Part shown: positions 19,601 through 26,993 of the stretch, in pieces
How positions within the stretch are numbered: the first letter of the stretch is position 1
Layout of the letters: the number at the start of each line of letters is the position of its first letter
NCBI GenBank assembly: GCA_025354565.1
Contig: JANXMQ010000111.1
Span: 53,650 to 117,649 of the forward strand
Direction of reading: 5' to 3'
From: Akkermansiaceae bacterium
Lineage (GTDB): Bacteria > Verrucomicrobiota > Verrucomicrobiia > Verrucomicrobiales > Akkermansiaceae
DNA: 64,000 nucleotides
The notes under the pieces: model-generated
Databases searched by the model: none
What the model saw: the letters and a program-made list of their open reading frames with translations, nothing else
Told to the model about the DNA's origin: nothing
Made by a program: the position numbers and the translations under genes

Positions 19601-20652
19601 ATCGCGTATTCGTTGTCCTGCCATTGCGAACAATCGGCGATGAACAAGCCCATGGCGTCGCCCGAGTTTTCATCCCAGAACGATGCCGAGCGGTTGCCTC
19701 CCCAACCGTTAGGCCAATAGGGGGTCAGCGCGGGCAGCATTTCGACGGCGGGATCCTCAATGCGCGTCGGCCCGGTGAATGCCGGATCCTCGCCACGGAA
19801 AGGCTGGATCATCGGATCACCAAGACGCCGCGTGCCGCCGAACGGACTGCCCACGACCATCCGGTGCGTGGCCTTAAAACCGGTCCAGGACATTTCCATG
19901 TATATGCCCTCCCCTTTTGGTAATCCGCGCATTTCCTCGCGGAACCCGATGTATTCGTAACCATGGATCACCCGGATCTCCGCCCCATAACTTCCGCCAC
20001 CGGCAAACTGATAGATAACCCGCGCCGTTACAAACAAGGGACCGGTTTCGAGGATGGTGGTTTGAATGGAACTAACTGTTCGCACCGGACTCACTAACAC
20101 GGATTCCCCGAAGCGCTTCAATCCGAGCACCGGCCCCGGCACGCGATTGCCTGTTGCCGTTTCCGCCGGGATGCGGACGCTCATCCGCCCGCCATCGATC
20201 AGCCACTCACCACCCACCCGCTTTGTCGTCACGCCGGGCTTGGCGACTTCCGGTTTGCCGCGTTCGAGGGCGAAGCGGCGCAGGCCGCCGCTTGGGAGAT
20301 CGGAGAAAAACGAGACTGTTGCCGTGTTGCCCGCTACACTTGAGATTTGAAACGGAACCTGCTTGCCGCTTTCACGATCCACCAAGCGGAGTTCGGTTGG
20401 ATTCGGTGGGCTGGAGAATCGCACCCGGTAGTCTAACAACGTGCGTGGCCAGACGAATCGAGGGTCCCGAATCTGATCTTCAAGCCGGAACTCAAGCGCC
20501 CCAGATGTGGGGAACTCGCGCAAAAACACATTCGACTCCGCCCGGACGCGGGCTGCCGCGAGCAGCAGGCATGAGGCGATGGCGAGCGTGCGCGGGAAAA
20601 TCACTGCGGAGGAATGGATCCAGTGACGGATTTGGATAGCTTTGGGGTTCAT
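16684..20652 (-). CDS. large secreted protein with C-terminal fibronectin type III domains, function unknown
   Basis: 1,322 residues from the ATG at 20652; a TTG four codons earlier is the alternative. The signal peptide ends near AAARVRA. The first ~400 residues look beta-rich (LVDRESGKQVPFQISS, YEYIGFREEMRGLPKGEG). About 460-700 is helical (LAAYVAAEDEYAPMRTMLGG), then aromatic- and histidine-rich segments (YFITHDQILDACGTRFAWNI). This order resembles an alpha-toroid followed by a beta-sandwich, as in heparinase II/III-type polysaccharide lyases, but I cannot point to certain catalytic residues. Residues ~1,060-1,270 contain two FnIII-like domains (HRIETSSDNGASW; EYRLYRRKRGEIGW). It is divergent from another secreted enzyme-like gene and lies in a carbohydrate-processing neighbourhood, so a role on polysaccharide is inferred only. 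Confidence 0.75.
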   Translation of the reverse strand: MNPKAIQIRHWIHSSAVIFPRTLAIASCLLLAAARVRAESNVFLREFPTSGALEFRLEDQIRDPRFVWPRTLLDYRVRFSSPPNPTELRLVDRESGKQVPFQISSVAGNTATVSFFSDLPSGGLRRFALERGKPEVAKPGVTTKRVGGEWLIDGGRMSVRIPAETATGNRVPGPVLGLKRFGESVLVSPVRTVSSIQTTILETGPLFVTARVIYQFAGGGSYGAEIRVIHGYEYIGFREEMRGLPKGEGIYMEMSWTGFKATHRMVVGSPFGGTRRLGDPMIQPFRGEDPAFTGPTRIEDPAVEMLPALTPYWPNGWGGNRSASFWDENSGDAMGLFIADCSQWQDNEYAIWTSADTLRVKYRHDDKGLHWKWPLATGTRSTGLTVYQHEGGKPADAGKPAGTWEQEVAAAGNQELPVRLQIFHGDISLNRVKDWVLAYPAGAPTPPTSSLPPGRQKSLTAYLEALPKAALMDVSKGMFHPVGLRDMGYWVVPDFLRFRAEMNAEQRAKATASILLAAYVAAEDEYAPMRTMLGGHPNFMSDLKYPLAAAAFLFPSHPMAAEWRDQFGKFVELCGRYYVRPAVPEWEALGGRFTESIATYQWAFLGPVCEANRIGSLTGARNFLAQPRIAELGDYLTGILTSPQLMKKGEPPQDAAMTGENGFRRIHPPQGAHSGRRGPPGSMYELGEQLMHYRPLTAEHLMWGGWPAAGKGFEDRTDRPITELNHGTNPRLKSAKFTGYGIVMRAGVDTPDEISLFVQQVDKGPNYRWGYANQNGSGNLYFYAGGNSYCGHEREEAGDGHVDDALLSSNTGVYKDWAFRCIGMNELTRPFYDLGTAQFAELVPETGPGAYSWPEYQSRNVMLVGTDYFITHDQILDACGTRFAWNISRDDRMPFIHPIKGADGSINLTDPKDSFIRGRFSTMIKSSYSNLAMVTHKPEVRIIPHRMPRGVKPPPFVRIATAGSEDLVFRTDEAVAFSEGNIKFSGTAGVIRCHKDGITGLALFQGNRIGANGVVLESEGGESGVSASFRDPSAVHGQVSSRSGFRLKLGISGDGRFYLDGLAVGATDGAFRIPPGNFRWEWTRGLPEPMPPVMLRTENHAGGATVFFRKGNAAERHRIETSSDNGASWQVAGETRGDNFDLTGIANGKKIHVRAVALNAEREGLPAAELPLYVTSDAPPPPDGLRTEIRGDGVHLTWGEILGVTEYRLYRRKRGEIGWQRVFEGLANGFHDPIPAPLAFSEPGLKAAAWRDDKAGTIHEYAVAAVNPNGEGAKSLVADTDPSSWLNWNPTPDFRFKRQTGFWLPPYVRPVDVPPAHYPGGQ

Positions 20653-20808
20653 TTTCAAACTCAAACAACTATCGGACCTTGAACCCGCCCCGTGTCACGG
20701 CAAAAGCGAAAATCTTAAATCTTAAATCCAAAACCTGAAAACATCCGGCACAATTCAGTTCATTTTGCCGGTAAAAGAGAGTTACACCGCATCTCCTTTC
20801 CGACCCGC

Positions 20809-22644
20809 ATGACACCGAACACGCTTCTGATATTCTTCGCCGCCTGCCTTCCCGCCATTCTTCCGCTAGGCACCGCGCGGGCCTCGGAACCCGCCAGCTT
20901 TGACGGTCGGAGGGAATCGCTCTTGGAAACTTTTGCCACCGAAGGCGGAGAGAAGTTCATGAGCGCGGCCTGCCTGTTCGCCCTTGGCCGTGTCAAAGAG
21001 GGCAACGAGATGATCAACAAGGGGCTCGATGCGCTGGAACCGGGCAACAAAATCAACCGCTGGATGCACGGCGGGAATACCGGTTTCATCGCTTGGCCGG
21101 GCATCGATTGTTATATCCGCTGCGAGAGCTCTATCGACGCGCCGACCCGCGGGCGCTATCGCCGGATCTACACGGGCGGCGTGTTTTACGCCAAGCTCTC
21201 AACGAGCAATCACAAGCTCATGGCCGCCCTCACCCGCTATCTCGCTACGCAAGTATGGGGGCCGGATGCCTTCAAAGCAGATCCCTTTTTCATGGCGAAG
21301 GATCCCTACATTCAGGAAATGACAGGCAAAATCAAGAAACCCATGCCCGGCCAAGTTTGGGGCACACAATTCACCGGTGGCGATGAAGACGGTGCGAAAT
21401 ACCTGCGCGAGATCATCGACTCCACCGTGCGTGGCGGTCCTGGCGAATTTGCATCGCGTCCCTACGGCGCGCAGAATGTGCTGCCGCTTTTGAGTCTTGC
21501 TGATTGCACGAAGGACAAGGACCTCGCGAACCGGGCGCGCATTGCTTACGAGGTGTGCCTTGTCCAGCTCGCCCCCGCCTGGCTGCGTGGCCACCTCGCC
21601 ACCTTTGCACCGCGTTCATATCCGGATACCGAGGCGCAGAAACCATGGGGATTGGCCACATTGCCGTGGCTTTACTTCGGCGGCGTCTCTCCCGACCTCA
21701 AGGGCGCGAAAGCCGCCGCTGCCGCGGCTGTTAGCAAATTCAGGGTGCCCGATGTCATCGTCCGCGCGGCCACCGAACGCGCAATGCCTTACTTCTATCG
21801 GGCCCGCATCAATGGCTTTGCGCTCAATCATTACGTCAATCGCGACTATGCACTATTTTCCCGCTCGGCCAAAATCGGCGGGCGGCCATGGCAAGGCCAG
21901 AGCTACCCATGCGGCGTGATGTGGGAGGAGCCGGACGCGGCGAAGGGCAGCCATCTGTGGATCACCAATCCAGCCGCCGACGAGCCGGGAGAAATGGGTA
22001 TCCACACCCATGGGGTGCGCACCTTCGAACAGGAGGTGTTAGGACGCGATGCGCTGCTTTTCGTGTTCCAAATCGATAAGGACAACCGCTTTCCCTATGC
22101 CCTCGGTTATGTGCCGGGCGGGCACCGGGCGGCGATCAATGACAGCAAGAAATCCGGTCATCTATTCCTCCACTATGGCAGCGTCCTCATCGCCGTTTCC
22201 TCGAATGAATCCTTCGAATGGGATCCCGCCGCAGGCATCCTCGCGCCGGCCTCCAAGCCACGCAGCGGCGACTCCGAGTTTCGGGTGAAAGCCCCGGCGC
22301 TTGCGATCGCCATCGAGACCGCGCTCCCATCCGAGTTTCCTGCCGCCACTGCGGAGGAATCACTTGCAAAGTTCCGCGACCGCATCCTTGCCGCATCCAC
22401 CATCCAGCTCACCCATAGCAAACCCGCCAGTGGCAACTATCGGAACCGACATGGCGACATGCTCACTTGCACATTCGATGGTCAGGATTCTATCAACGGC
22501 ACGCCCATCGACTATAAAGCCTGGCCCATTTCCGAAAGCCCATGGACCTCGCAGAAAACTCCGACGCTCCTCGACGTGACCGACGGCACCAAGACCCGCA
22601 CCTATGACTTCGAGCACTGGACCGTCACGGAGAAAAGTCGTTAG
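20809..22644 (+). CDS. secreted protein of an unrecognised, probably polysaccharide-active family (copy 1)
   Basis: 611 residues with a signal peptide (to TARAS). The N-terminal half is helical (KLMAALTRYLATQVWG; FASRPYGAQNVLPLLSLADC) and the C-terminal half beta-rich (GVMWEEPDAAKGSHLW, LLFVFQIDKDNRFPYALGYV). It is clearly related to the 754-aa protein encoded at 38538-40802: both share a (R/G)PYGAQN block, an NxKLxxALxRYxA block, an FGG block after the helical part and a GYVP block. The helical-toroid plus beta-sandwich order is like that of many polysaccharide lyases, but I recognise no named family. It is divergent from the FnIII protein (144-bp gap) and followed by a ThuA-like gene on the same strand after 102 bases. 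Confidence 0.75.
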   Translation: MTPNTLLIFFAACLPAILPLGTARASEPASFDGRRESLLETFATEGGEKFMSAACLFALGRVKEGNEMINKGLDALEPGNKINRWMHGGNTGFIAWPGIDCYIRCESSIDAPTRGRYRRIYTGGVFYAKLSTSNHKLMAALTRYLATQVWGPDAFKADPFFMAKDPYIQEMTGKIKKPMPGQVWGTQFTGGDEDGAKYLREIIDSTVRGGPGEFASRPYGAQNVLPLLSLADCTKDKDLANRARIAYEVCLVQLAPAWLRGHLATFAPRSYPDTEAQKPWGLATLPWLYFGGVSPDLKGAKAAAAAAVSKFRVPDVIVRAATERAMPYFYRARINGFALNHYVNRDYALFSRSAKIGGRPWQGQSYPCGVMWEEPDAAKGSHLWITNPAADEPGEMGIHTHGVRTFEQEVLGRDALLFVFQIDKDNRFPYALGYVPGGHRAAINDSKKSGHLFLHYGSVLIAVSSNESFEWDPAAGILAPASKPRSGDSEFRVKAPALAIAIETALPSEFPAATAEESLAKFRDRILAASTIQLTHSKPASGNYRNRHGDMLTCTFDGQDSINGTPIDYKAWPISESPWTSQKTPTLLDVTDGTKTRTYDFEHWTVTEKSR

Positions 22645-22746
22645 ACAAAGCTTGAAGACTGGTTACTAAAAAATCCTGCTGCCTCTTCAAAGTCGATTGA
22701 TGAACCGCCGCCCACCCAAAACAATTTCCCAGCCATCAATCAAATC

Positions 22747-23625
22747 ATGAAATATATCATACTTCTCACCCTGACTCTCGTCGCCACTTGTTCTGCAAAC
22801 GATATCCGCGTCCTCGTATGGGACGAGCAGCAGCCACCGCAAAAGGAGGCGTATGGCGAGCTGTTTCTCGGCGAGACGATCGCCGCGCATTTGAATAAGC
22901 TGCCGGGCTTGAGCGTGAAAACAGCGCGTCTCGATGACGCCGAACAAGGCCTCGGCGACGCCGCGCTGGATGCCACCGATGTGCTCGTCATCTGGTGTCA
23001 TAAGCGCGTGAAGGATCAGAACGACGCCCGCGCCGAGGCCGTGGTAAAGCGCGTGCTCGATGGCAAACTCTCGCTCATCGCGCTGCACTCCGCCCATTGG
23101 GCCAAGCCCTTCGTGCGACTCATGCAGGAGCGCGCCAAGGCCGATGCACTCAAGCAAGTTCCCGCAGCCGAGCGTGCCTCAGTGAAGTGGGAATACACCA
23201 ACGACCAGCCCTATTCCAAAGTCGTAAAACGCGATGCGCCACTTACGCCCTCGCTTACCCACGAGGGCAACGTTTGGCGGCTCACGCTCCCGCAGTGCGT
23301 CTTCCCAGCCTGGCGGGCCGACGGCGCGCCGTCGCACATCACCACCCTGCTGCCGCAGCACCCCATCGCTGCGGGCCTGCCGGAGAAATGGGACATCCCA
23401 CAGACCGAAATGTATGACGAGCCGTTCCATGTCCCCGCGCCCGACGAAGTCGTCTTCGAGGAGAAGTGGGACAAGGGCGAGCACTTCCGGAGTGGCAGTC
23501 TGTGGACAGTCGGCAAGGGCCGGGTGTTTTACTTCCGCCCCGGCCACGAAACCTATCCGATTTTCAAACAAGCCGAGCCTTTGCGTGTGTTGGAAAACGC
23601 GGTGCGCTGGCTGCCGGGCCATTGA
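22747..23625 (+). CDS. ThuA-like domain protein, secreted
   Basis: 292 residues with a short signal peptide (MKYIILLTLTLVATCSA). The mature part follows the ThuA fold, a class I glutamine-amidotransferase-like Rossmann domain: IRVLVWDEQQPPQ at the start, TARLDDAEQGL, VLVIWCHKRVKD, LIALHSAHWAKPF, HPIAAGLPEKW, PQTEMYDEPFHVP and GRVFYFRPGHETYP. ThuA proteins are linked to sugar metabolism (first seen beside trehalose utilisation genes) and are frequent in carbohydrate clusters of this phylum; the reaction is not settled. It lies 102 bases after the gene at 20809 and converges with the GH105 gene 42 bases downstream. Confidence 0.87.
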   Translation: MKYIILLTLTLVATCSANDIRVLVWDEQQPPQKEAYGELFLGETIAAHLNKLPGLSVKTARLDDAEQGLGDAALDATDVLVIWCHKRVKDQNDARAEAVVKRVLDGKLSLIALHSAHWAKPFVRLMQERAKADALKQVPAAERASVKWEYTNDQPYSKVVKRDAPLTPSLTHEGNVWRLTLPQCVFPAWRADGAPSHITTLLPQHPIAAGLPEKWDIPQTEMYDEPFHVPAPDEVVFEEKWDKGEHFRSGSLWTVGKGRVFYFRPGHETYPIFKQAEPLRVLENAVRWLPGH

Positions 23626-23667
23626 ATCCAATACAGGGCATGCTTCCTTGACAGATCCTCTCCCGCT

Positions 23668-25467
23668 TCAATGGCTCAATGTCGGCACGGCCTGCTGGCG
23701 GATGCCTCCAGTGGCGTGGGCGAAGTTTATCAGCCGATGGACTTCCATGCCGGCGAAGAGCACGGCGAAAATGCCATGGGTGTCGTTATCATAGAACGGC
23801 CGTTCGAGATAAAAGTTCACGTCCTCCGAGCACATGGTGCCTTCGCAGATATGATGGACGGTGCCATCCTCCTCAATGGCGGATTCAAGTGCTGTCCAGC
23901 CGGCAATGGCGACATCCGCGAACTCCGCCGCATCGAGCCAGCCGTGGTTGATGCCGCGGGCGAAGGCCATGGTGAAGATGGCGGTGCCGGAAACCTCGTG
24001 GCGCAAATCGGGATGATCAAGCACGTTGGGCCAGAAACCGGAGGGTCCCTGAAACCGTGCCACCGACCGGGCGAAGCGGCGGAAGTGGGCGAGGATGGGC
24101 GCATGTTTCGGATGGTCCGCAGGCAGATGAAGCAAGACTTCTGACATCGCCCAAATCGCCCAGCCGTTACAACGCGACCAATGCGGCTGCTTGACATCGC
24201 TACCGTGATTGCGGGTGTGCATATAAAGTTCCGCCTCTTCGTCCCAGACCTCGTGGTTGAAGGCGAGTGCCTGGCGGGCGGCATCGTCGAGCAACTCGCG
24301 CGCGAGTTCTGGATCCCCCACCCAACGCGAGGCGTGAACCAGAAATGGAATGCCCATGAACATGTCATCCACCCAAGTCGTAAATTCTACCGGAGTGAGA
24401 CGCGTGTAAATGCCGCTGCCGGGAAGTCGCACCTGGCCATGGCGGGCGTATTCCACCATGCGGCTGATCCATTTCTGATAGAGCGGCCGATTCGGGAAAG
24501 CCGATTCCTCCCGCAGCCGATGGAGGAACGGCAGGGAAGGTGCAAGGGTGAAATCCAGCAAGGGCGAATCGATAATGAAATGATTGGCCGAGTTGAGTGC
24601 ATTGAGCTGCTTGACCTGGTGTTCGACAAAGGGTGTGCCCTCAAGATGATAATCACAGAAGGCATTTGCATAATTGGAGAAGCGTGGCTCGCCCGTGGTT
24701 TTCGAGAGTTGCTGCATGGCCCATGCGGTGCCGCCATTATAATAGCTCCAATGATAGAGACTGCCCCACGGCTGTTGGCCGATGATCGAGCCGAGAACCT
24801 CGATTTTGGGAATCGTCCAAGTGACCGGGCCGTCAATGCCCTCGTGCATGCGGCCGATGTGCGGCCCGCGTTCCGCATCCAGTGTGTTAGATAATGTTAG
24901 GTCTCCGTTCGGAAAGGGACCGATGACCAGCCAATGGGTGAGCTCAGCGATTTTCGGATCGATGCGCGGCGCACCGTGCAGGCCGATGGTGGGCGCCGAT
25001 TCGGTTTCATGAACCACCGCCCCTTTGAGGCTGGGCGGCTGCATGTAGAATCGCCATTCGCGGCCGCGGGTTTCGGATTTCACAAGCAGGGTGTTAGCAC
25101 CCTGCTTGAGATTCAACACACAATGGTGGCTCATTTCCACGCTGCGCTCATCGAATACAAGGCGGATCGGTCGTTCTCCAGTGTTCCGATAGATTTCCAC
25201 ACCGTTGAGAAAAATCACGCAGCCATCGCTGTGCTCGATTTGGATGTCCATCTCCGTGTCGCGCGGGGCATGGATGCGGGTCCAAGCGCAGGCAACGGCA
25301 GGGCGACCGAGGCCAAAGGTCCGGCCGAAGTCCACAAACTGCATGCCAGCGGTGGTCTCGTTCGCAAACTCGCTGTTCGGACGGGCCAGTTCGAGTTGAT
25401 AGGCAAACGGAGTGTCGCGGATCAGTTTGTCGCCGATGCGTTGGACAACTTCTAGCGGATGAATCAT
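23668..25467 (-). CDS. GH105-family unsaturated uronyl hydrolase with N-terminal extension
   Basis: 599 residues, no signal peptide, so probably cytoplasmic. The C-terminal ~370 residues form the six-hairpin (alpha/alpha)6 domain of GH105/GH88: GTAWAMQQLS, EFTTWVDDMFMGIPFL, PHWSRCNGWAIWAMSEVL and EVSGTAIFTMAFARGI. These enzymes hydrolyse the unsaturated uronic acid that a polysaccharide lyase leaves at the end of an oligosaccharide. Residues 1-~200 form an extra beta-sandwich-like region (DGCVIFLNGVEIYRNTGERP; THWLVIGPFPNGDL); typical GH105 enzymes are near 370 residues, so this extension is unusual. It starts 46 bases after the stop of an EamA-type permease gene, suggesting an import-then-hydrolyse pair. 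Confidence 0.88.
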   Translation of the reverse strand: MIHPLEVVQRIGDKLIRDTPFAYQLELARPNSEFANETTAGMQFVDFGRTFGLGRPAVACAWTRIHAPRDTEMDIQIEHSDGCVIFLNGVEIYRNTGERPIRLVFDERSVEMSHHCVLNLKQGANTLLVKSETRGREWRFYMQPPSLKGAVVHETESAPTIGLHGAPRIDPKIAELTHWLVIGPFPNGDLTLSNTLDAERGPHIGRMHEGIDGPVTWTIPKIEVLGSIIGQQPWGSLYHWSYYNGGTAWAMQQLSKTTGEPRFSNYANAFCDYHLEGTPFVEHQVKQLNALNSANHFIIDSPLLDFTLAPSLPFLHRLREESAFPNRPLYQKWISRMVEYARHGQVRLPGSGIYTRLTPVEFTTWVDDMFMGIPFLVHASRWVGDPELARELLDDAARQALAFNHEVWDEEAELYMHTRNHGSDVKQPHWSRCNGWAIWAMSEVLLHLPADHPKHAPILAHFRRFARSVARFQGPSGFWPNVLDHPDLRHEVSGTAIFTMAFARGINHGWLDAAEFADVAIAGWTALESAIEEDGTVHHICEGTMCSEDVNFYLERPFYDNDTHGIFAVLFAGMEVHRLINFAHATGGIRQQAVPTLSH

Positions 25468-25513
25468 GGTGGCGGCGGGTGAATAAAATGTATCGGCGAT
25501 GAGGGCGAAAGGA

Positions 25514-26653
25514 TCAGGCGGAGGGATTCGATGGCGAATCAGTCTTTCCGCCAGTGAAACGCAGGGCGACGGCCATGAGGAACAGGGTGATGGCGGCGAT
25601 CACCAGCGCACCCCGGGTCTCAACGATAGCATTGCCTTTGGCGTCCGCTTTGTTGAGGAAAAACACCAGCACCCCGGCAGCCATCACGGCCGAGGCGATG
25701 AGCCGATCACCGATATTGCGCTCGCGGAACATCAGCCAGCCTAACAACACCGACCAAATGACGGCGGAGCGCTTGATGCTCACGACCACCGCAGCCACCG
25801 CGAATTGCATGGCCACGAGCATGAACACCAGCACCAGCGCTTCGAGCGCACCGGCGAGGATTAGCCACGACGGCGACTGGCGCAGCACACCCGTCCACGG
25901 AATTGCTGCAACGGAGCGACTGATCGCGACAGGTGATATCGAGCGGACCTTGCGCACACCCTGATTGATGATGACAAGAGCCGTAAAGAAAACGGCAAGC
26001 ATGACGCACTTGCCGACTGCGAGCGTGAGGGCGAGCTGTAATTTATCGGCGAAGGTTACCGCCCCACCATCGGAAACGAGGAACCACTTGGCAAGTAGAT
26101 TGCTGACGGTGAGCAGCGCGGCGACGATGACCATGTAACGGCTGCCGGGCTCGCGGATGATCGCGCGGAAGGGTTCTAACGGCCCCTTTGCGAAGAGCTG
26201 ACGGTTGATAACCAGCGAGCCGATGACCACAAGTGCCACACCAACCATCATGCCGCCGGTGACGGACTCATTGAGGAATATCACACCCGCAGGCAGCAGA
26301 AAGACCGGAGTAAGTGCCATGAACGGGATACAATAGGACATGGGTGATACCTGTAGCGCCCGCAGGTTGAGCAAGATCGCGGTGCCTTCGATCACCGCAT
26401 TGATCGTGATATAAATCATGAACGCGGTGAAACTGGATACTCCGAAGCTGGCACCGATGTTCGGCATTCGCGGCTCGGCTTTCCAAAAGATCGCAAGCAG
26501 AACGATGACGATGCCGAATAGGATGCAACTGATGATCTTGCACCAGACACTCACCAGTTCGGCATCCGCGCCCTTGTCCAATACCTTTTTGCGCGCGGCG
26601 TCGGTGAAGGCCATTGCAACGGCATCGAATGTGGATAGAATAAGTCCTAACAT
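25514..26653 (-). CDS. EamA/DMT-type membrane transporter
   Basis: 379 residues with about ten hydrophobic helices arranged as two similar halves of five, the EamA/drug-metabolite transporter layout. The segment YITINAVIEGTAILLNLRAL followed by SPMSYCIPFMALTPVFLLPAG is typical of the conserved helices in the first half, and SIKRSAVIWSVLLGWLMFRE with NIGDRLIASAVMAAGVLVF of the second. The family moves sugars, amino acids or metabolites across the inner membrane. Direct neighbourhood with a cytoplasmic GH105 enzyme 46 bases downstream suggests import of an unsaturated oligosaccharide or a product; this is inference. Confidence 0.85.
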   Translation of the reverse strand: MLGLILSTFDAVAMAFTDAARKKVLDKGADAELVSVWCKIISCILFGIVIVLLAIFWKAEPRMPNIGASFGVSSFTAFMIYITINAVIEGTAILLNLRALQVSPMSYCIPFMALTPVFLLPAGVIFLNESVTGGMMVGVALVVIGSLVINRQLFAKGPLEPFRAIIREPGSRYMVIVAALLTVSNLLAKWFLVSDGGAVTFADKLQLALTLAVGKCVMLAVFFTALVIINQGVRKVRSISPVAISRSVAAIPWTGVLRQSPSWLILAGALEALVLVFMLVAMQFAVAAVVVSIKRSAVIWSVLLGWLMFRERNIGDRLIASAVMAAGVLVFFLNKADAKGNAIVETRGALVIAAITLFLMAVALRFTGGKTDSPSNPSA

Positions 26654-26993
26654 GGATAAAAAATCATAGGGTTTATGAGGTTGATGACCGTCGGTGCGGG
26701 TGAGACAAGCGGAAGATAATGGTCATCTTAGAGGAATCTAGTTCCTTTGACATCAAATTAATAACAGGAGTGTAAGGATTGCATGTGGCACTTCCACTGG
26801 TGAACCCATCCATATTTTTCGATTTTGAAGCAATGCTACCGTTTGGCAACGAGCCGCCTCCAACCAAGGTTCTGATAGGAACCTGTAAGGTCAAAGCCTT
26901 CTAGCCACTGTGAGGGTCACGATGGCTGCGGCACGGCGGCATCTTGATCCCAATCGCGGACAAACGCCCGATCGGGACAGGAATCCATTCAGA
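26654..26993. other. intergenic region upstream of the transporter gene
   Basis: 340 bases between the transporter start and the stop of the beta-strand-repeat gene. It should contain the promoter of the transporter/GH105 pair; no operator or terminator stands out. A 73-codon open frame on the minus strand (26673-26894) has no recognisable features and is not called. Confidence 0.45.

Noticed and set aside
26673..26894. 73-codon minus-strand gene between the transporter and the repeat gene
   Set aside because: No signal, motif or conserved-looking text; overlaps the likely promoter region.
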